Shown in pieces: positions 58,781 through 64,000 of a stretch of DNA of 64,000 nt (its first letter is position 1; every line of letters starts with the position of its first letter). A program made the position numbers and the translations under genes. The stretch is taken from contig JAEOAD010000034.1 of assembly GCA_036365145.1 (NCBI GenBank), positions 21,171,501-21,235,500 of the forward strand. Direction: 5' to 3'. The notes beneath the pieces were generated by a model. That model saw only the letters and a list, made by a program, of their open reading frames with translations, was not told the DNA's origin and ran no database searches. This DNA comes from Orientallactaga sibirica. Lineage: Eukaryota; Chordata; Mammalia; Rodentia; Dipodidae.

Positions 58781-59107
58781 GGAGTGGTATTTTGTATGTC
58801 TGGAATGTGGCTGAGAGACAGTGTGAGGCCAGGGTGACTGGGACATGATCCTCACTCTACATCAGGCACTAGACAGCTACAAAGGAAACTTGACCTTGAT
58901 CCTTAGGAAACGTCAAGGCTGATGAATAAAACATCAAGGCTCCTTCCACATGCATGTGCTATGGAAGTCCTATCATTCTCCTAGCCCAAACTTGGGGTCA
59001 CTCAGGGAGGGTCTTCTGCAGGAGGCAAGGAAGGTACATTTGGTACCTGAACAAGAGGTCCAGGCCAAGGACCCCGCTGGAGATAAAGCCAGGAAGGCTC
59101 TGGAATG

Positions 59108-59200
59108 CTGCCCAGCCTTAATCCTTTGTTTTACAAATGGAGAAGTTGAGACACAGAGGCATGAAAAGAGTTGCCCAAGTCTACACCTGTATTCAAATCC
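59108..59200 (-). repeat. MIR fossil, TNFSF15 intron 1
   Basis: Antisense: TTACAAATGGAGAAGTTGAG, ACACAGAGGCATGAAAAGAG, TTGCCCAAGTCTACACCTG. Confidence 0.7.
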
Positions 59201-60098
59201 CCCCCCCCCACCTTTGTGCATTGAAGCTGTAATGGATAAATAGGGGGTTCTGGGATGTTCCTTGGAAACCCAAGCCCCGAGTTCATATTTGTAAATTAAC
59301 CAAAGACTTGGCAATTCTAGACTGAAGAAATGATTTTTAAAATACCACATTTATTCAGATCTCACAGGGATGTGGGGAAGGGAGAGGGCTGAGGACTGAG
59401 GAAGGGAAGGTAAAGTGCGGAGACGGGGAGATACACCACGTGGTCCAGGAGCCCATGGAAACAGACATAGATTTTAGATGAAAAGAAACATGAAAGGGAT
59501 TTTTAAATAAAGGGCATGTGGTCCCAAAAAGATTAAAAGTAAAGACAGTAATAAAAAGTGGCTTCTGGGGTGGGAGAGGGGAAGTCTTGCCAACGCAAAG
59601 ACCCAGCCAATCCGCCTGGGCTCAGAGGAGGAGTCCACCCACACCTGGGCGGGGTGCACACTGAGAGATCTGATTGGATGAGATGGGCAAATGCTTAATC
59701 CCATAACTGAAGCTGGCAGGCGAGCTGAGATAGGTGAGGCATAGGCAGGGGAGGATGTGACATAAGATCATCCTAAAATACCTCCCTTAAGGACCTTGTC
59801 CTGTCTAGCCAGATCTGCTTCCTCTGGAACCCCCACAGAGTGGAGGCATTTATGCTGCACCCAGTTCCAGATGTCACCTCCAGAAAGAATGCTGTTGGCC
59901 ACACCATGAAGGAAGGCAGCCACCAGTCCCTCCATGCCAGTCTCCCAGTGAGGAGTTTTATGTACCAGGTCTGGGTCACTCTCAGAATCACCAGCCTAGG
60001 ACACCTCTCCCGGCTGCTGTATCTCTGCAAAGACACTAAGGATAAAGATACAGCCTGGCATCCTCATGTGAGCAAATGCAGTGGGACACACAATTGTC

Positions 60099-60327
60099 AG
60101 GGCTGAGAGACAGCTCAGCGACTAAGCGCTTGGCATGTAAGCTTGAAAGGGCCTGAGTTCCATCCCCAGCACCCACATAAAAGCCAGGTGTGTCCCCTGT
60201 AATCCTTGTCCTGTTTGGGGGTACAGAGACAGGAGAATAGCTGGGGCTCACTGATCAGTCTGTCTGACAAAAACAGAAAATAATAAATAGGTTGTTAATG
60301 ATAATAATAATAATAATAATAATAATT
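60099..60327 (+). repeat. B4-like SINE and (ATA)n
   Basis: GGGCTGAGAGACAGCTCAGC, CCATCCCCAGCACCCACATA, GGGGCTCACTGATCAGTCTG, ending in an ATA trinucleotide run at 60300-60327. Confidence 0.75.
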
Positions 60328-61054
60328 AAAAAGAGTCTCTGTGTCTCTGGATATCTGATTTGGTAGAGGTTGAAGGTTCTCTGTATCTATCTCCCAACAT
60401 GGCTCAGGGAAATTCGCGGAAGGGGGATGGGCTGAAAGATTGTTAGAGCCATGAGTTGGGTCGTTATACACAGAGTCATTGCCTCTCTCACATAACTGAT
60501 GGCTACCCACATGAGGCAAGACCGACATTACCCGTGGGGGGGAGAACAGGGAGAAGGCTAACGATGATAGCATCATGGCTGTGTATACAGTACATACATA
60601 ACTAAAACAATTTAAAAATAAATAATAAAAATAATAATTAATAAAAATAATAAATAAATAAAGCTCTAATTCAGTGAGAGGAAGGTATCCAATATATCCA
60701 ACATTCTCCTCAGGCCTCTATATATGCAGGAGGAGGCATGCACATCTACACACAACCCAGAAGTCCTCTCTGCAAAGGTAGTAGAAAAAGAAATATTTCT
60801 GTAGATTTTAGTAATCCTTAAGCCACTCTCATGACCCTAACAGAGACTGCAAAGGCAAAAAGCAACAGCACTTTCATATGGTCAAGCGGATATAACTCAA
60901 TGCATACAAGCTCAGGGGAAAGAGCCCAGTGCCTCACAGCACACAAAAGAGCATATGAGTTTCTAAATGCATAGCATATGTCAGAAATAAATAATTCTGC
61001 CAGCATCCAGGTAGGGAAAGTAGGTGGCTGTGAACGGGAAACATTTATAAATCT

Positions 61055-61056
<2 letters not shown>

Positions 61057-61100
<44 letters not shown>

Positions 61101-61117
61101 TATATATATATATATCC
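61057..61117 (+). repeat. (CT)n(AT)n microsatellite, TNFSF15 intron 1
   Basis: About 19 CT units followed by about 9 AT units. Confidence 0.97.
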
Positions 61118-61204
61118 TATACTTAAAACATAGGGTAGTACAATATTTTAGGGATCTTCAGACTTTTAGAGGATACTAGGCAGATTTGTATCTCAGAAAG
61201 GTCA

Positions 61205-61340
61205 AACAGCCTGAATTCTGACCTGGCTACTAGTTAGCATGTTACATCACTGCCCTGGGCCTCCACTTGTCTGTGAATGAAATGGAAATAATTAGAAATG
61301 AGGCATGCAAAGTGTCTGCAGGAGGCGGTGATCAGTAAAT
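61205..61340 (+). repeat. MIR fossil, TNFSF15 intron 1
   Basis: GAATTCTGACCTGGCTACTA, GCCTCCACTTGTCTGTGAAT, ATGGAAATAATTAGAAATG. Confidence 0.65.
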
Positions 61341-64000
61341 TGTAGCAGTTGCATCATGATGATCAGGGAACAGATTACATCATGAGCACAGCTTCTCCAC
61401 CTGCTTTTGGAATCTGCCATCACAGGCCAGAGAGCAGGGGTGAGTGCTGTAGGGCTGGTCTTCTCTTTCAAACTACCTCTGTGCCTCCTTCCCCACTCCA
61501 GTCTTGCCTGACTATAACAACCCAATCCCTCCAAGTCATCATTTACTCAGCTGCATTTGCCCATGGCCTGAGCATCCTGCAGAGCCTTCATGACTACCCC
61601 AGTATAGGTGTGCATGCCCCTCTGGCCTGCAGCCCAGGCCTCCTGCCAAGTACTCCTGCCAAGGTTCTGATAGCCGGACTCCATGCCCCAGTCACAGAAT
61701 GCACTCAAGCCACTTCATCTTAAGCCAGGCTCAGAACAGTCCTTCCTTCTATGTAGTGAGTTCTTTGGCCTTTGAATGAGGGTATTCTGCCCAGAGCAGC
61801 CTTTATAGTTCCCTTCCAGTCCTACTTCTAGAATTGTCTGCCTACACTCTCCTTATGGTCTCCACAGTTCCATCCAATCTCCTCTATCCAAAAATCCCCA
61901 GGCTCTGGTGTTTGCTCCCTGCACTTCTCTCCCTGCCCCATTTTCCTGAGACCCCCATGGTCTCCTGTGTCCCTGTGGTAATGCCAACTCAGACTACAGA
62001 GTCACACAGACTTGTCGAAGGCCATAGCCCAACCACAACATAGCTGTCACCTCTTAAGAACTTTATGTACAAGACACCATGCTCGACTTCTTTACAGTTA
62101 TTGCTCTGTGGAGCATAAATAAGATCATGTCTAAAACATGCTCCATGCAATATCTGGCAGAGATATACATGCAAGTTGAATTTGCTATAATTACATGCAT
62201 ACGTTAGGTAAAGTGCTCCTATTATCCCTATATTAGAGATAATAGAGAAGTGAAGACAACTGCTTGAAGTCAAACAGTCTATTCAAACTCTACTACTATG
62301 CTCATCTGCCCAACAGAGGATTGACATCTTGAATTGATCAAGAATCTTGATCCCAGAGAAGTCTGTCACACTGTAAGTGTTCAGTAAGTGCTCAATCCAT
62401 TTCCAAGAGCATCTACTTGTACTTGGCACTCACTAAGTAGAAAGAGGGATGAAGTGATGGGCAAGGTACCATGCCTCCATGAGCCTCAGACTTGCTGACC
62501 ATTAAATGAGAAAATTAATGTACTTTCTTCAGGGCTTTGTAGTGGAGAATTCTGCAAGTTCTTGCTAAAGGATGGATCTACCGTTTCTCTACCTACTCTA
62601 CCTTAGATGAGTCCTTTTAATTCATTCAAGTTATTTCCTTTTTTGAAGATAAAGAAGCATAATCCTTTCAGGGTTGTCTAGAGGAAACAGACAGTTGAGA
62701 AAAAAGAACCCTGAATTGCAGCATGAGGCCCCCTCAGTAGAACCACCCTGATGTAATGTCAGGAAGCCCTAGCACACTGAAAAGAGAGGCAGACTCATTC
62801 CAAAGGCCAGGCTGTGAGCAGTGGGCAGGGAACCCAGTAGAAGTTCAAGGCAGAAAGGGTAAGTGAGCTATAGGTGTGCATCCCAGATAGCTGGGACAGT
62901 AGCTCACTGTTGGACATTGCAGGATCCAATCAGTCACTCATCACCCACTCATCCAGTGAACCTGCACCTCACCAAGAACCCTGCCATCTTAGCCAACTCC
63001 TAAGTCCTCACAGGGCAGAGCACACACTGCTGAGCTTTCTCCCAGACTAAATTTCATAAGACTCAGCAGCTGGCATTAGTAGTGAGCTGAGAATTTGAAG
63101 TGGACAGAGGTCACTGTGAAAAATCAGAGTCCAAAAGCACACTACGAACCTAGGAAGTCATCGGAGTGTCTTTGAGAAAAGGAGAAAGCCACACACAACT
63201 CCTGAAGAATCCTAACATCTCAGTAGTCATAAAGACATCTAAGGATGGACTTTTGTTTACAACTGAGGTTATAAAAACAAATAGAGGAGTGTGCAGTAGC
63301 AACAATGCAGAACACAAATGTGGGTTAGGCCCAAAGAGGGAAATGAATTGATACTCACTTAAAGGATGTGTTCTTTCTGAGCCAGCACAATAGTCCCCAG
63401 GGGGGAGGAAATCACTGAGATCAAATTGACATGCCAAAATCAGGCATTGAGAAATAAGTTGGGAATTCCAAACTTGCTCAGCTACAAACACCCGAATCTT
63501 TGCTCTGTGCTATGCTGAATTTATCATGGAAAGCCCAGCCCAGGGTCCCTGGGAAGATGATGAAATGAACTGACCTCAGAATAAAACATTTCCAGTTGAA
63601 TGTATCCCTGTGCAAGTATGCGGTGGGGGGGGAGGTTGTAGAAGGAAGAGAAAGGGAGGCAAATGCATGCCTATTTTCTCCTAAAAGTGCCAGGAGATGG
63701 CTATAGATCATAAAACATTAATGCCTTTGCAACTGCAACGTTTATGACAGCAAGAAATGTATATGTATGTCTTCCTGTTTATGAATAGACCGAGGGGATA
63801 ACTACAGACGTGGGAGGGAAGGCTAAGTGGATCATTAGTTAAAATACACTCAAGGGATTTTCTGGGGAAATGCCAGGAAATCTCAACGACCAACTCACTT
63901 CTAGCTTATCTGCTGTGTTCCCTATTAATGGTTATGGAGCTCCTGATACATGCCAAGGTCTGAGCTTGGTTCAGTTCTCAGGCCCTCTATCTATCTCTGA
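61341..64000. other. TNFSF15 intron 1, unique part
   Basis: No exon of TNFSF15 recognised. Frames at 61349-61723 and 63150-63491 (114-125 codons) show no family pattern. Conserved non-coding DNA cannot be judged without alignment. Confidence 0.5.
62218..62310 (-). repeat. MIR fossil, TNFSF15 intron 1
   Basis: Antisense: CTATTATCCCTATATTAGAG, AAGACAACTGCTTGAAGTC, AAACAG. Confidence 0.6.

Larger units (their letters stand above)
55937..64000 (+). other. TNFSF15: TNFSF15 intron 1 (5' part)
   Basis: From the GTAAGC donor to the window end I found no sequence resembling the later TNFSF15 exons on either strand, including the conserved TNF-homology segments. Exon 2 is very short in human and mouse and could be missed by eye. 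The intron holds an L1 tail, two antisense tRNA SINEs, a B4-like SINE, MIR fossils, an ATA-rich stretch, a CT/AT microsatellite and one AP-1 consensus TGACTCA at 57261-57267. Confidence 0.75.

Overview
The window is nuclear DNA from a mammal, almost certainly a rodent and most likely a dipodoid (jerboa-like) species. Its B1 SINEs and its second, tRNA-derived SINE of about 200 bp are of types I associate with Dipodoidea (the tRNA SINE looks like the DIP element). There are also rodent-type L1 3' ends, ERVK-like solo LTRs, and placental fossils (MIR, MER20, Tigger). Species assignment is from memory of repeat families, not a search.

Protein-coding content is very low. The only real coding exon I can support is the first coding exon of TNFSF15 (TL1A), + strand, 55709-55936. 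It encodes the N-terminal cytoplasmic tail and the type II membrane anchor, and ends at a GT donor. The remaining exons, including the TNF-homology domain, were not found and probably lie beyond 64000. Everything left of the exon (1-55.6 kb) is therefore 5' flanking intergenic DNA. In human and mouse the neighbour on that side is TNFSF8, and no TNFSF8 exon was seen. A consensus NF-kB site and two TATA-like motifs lie in the 300 bp upstream of the start codon.

Layout: 1-20 kb, sparse intergenic DNA with SINEs, L1 tails and two related ERVK-type solo LTRs (4703-5394 and 17847-18547), each with a perfect 6-bp target duplication. 20-25 kb, a MaLR-like LTR and an older L1 whose 5' part is inverted. 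25-40 kb, mixed SINEs, LTR fragments, an antisense L1 3' UTR, two MER20 copies and a 34-nt U2 snRNA stub with perfect 14-bp flanking repeats. 40.2-47.6 kb, a long antisense L1 carrying nested insertions: a complete short LTR retrotransposon with unrecognised internal ORFs, two tRNA SINEs, two B1s, and an RPLP1 retropseudogene inside one of the B1s. 48-55 kb, intergenic DNA with an old local duplication, Tigger fossils and L1 tails. 55.4-64 kb, TNFSF15 promoter, exon 1 and part of intron 1.

No CRISPR array, operon, tRNA gene or functional ncRNA gene was seen. Many short open frames were considered and rejected as repeats or chance. Nothing here amounts to a new biological system. The most unusual items are the short LTR element at 40410-42392, the U2 stub and the nested L1 block.
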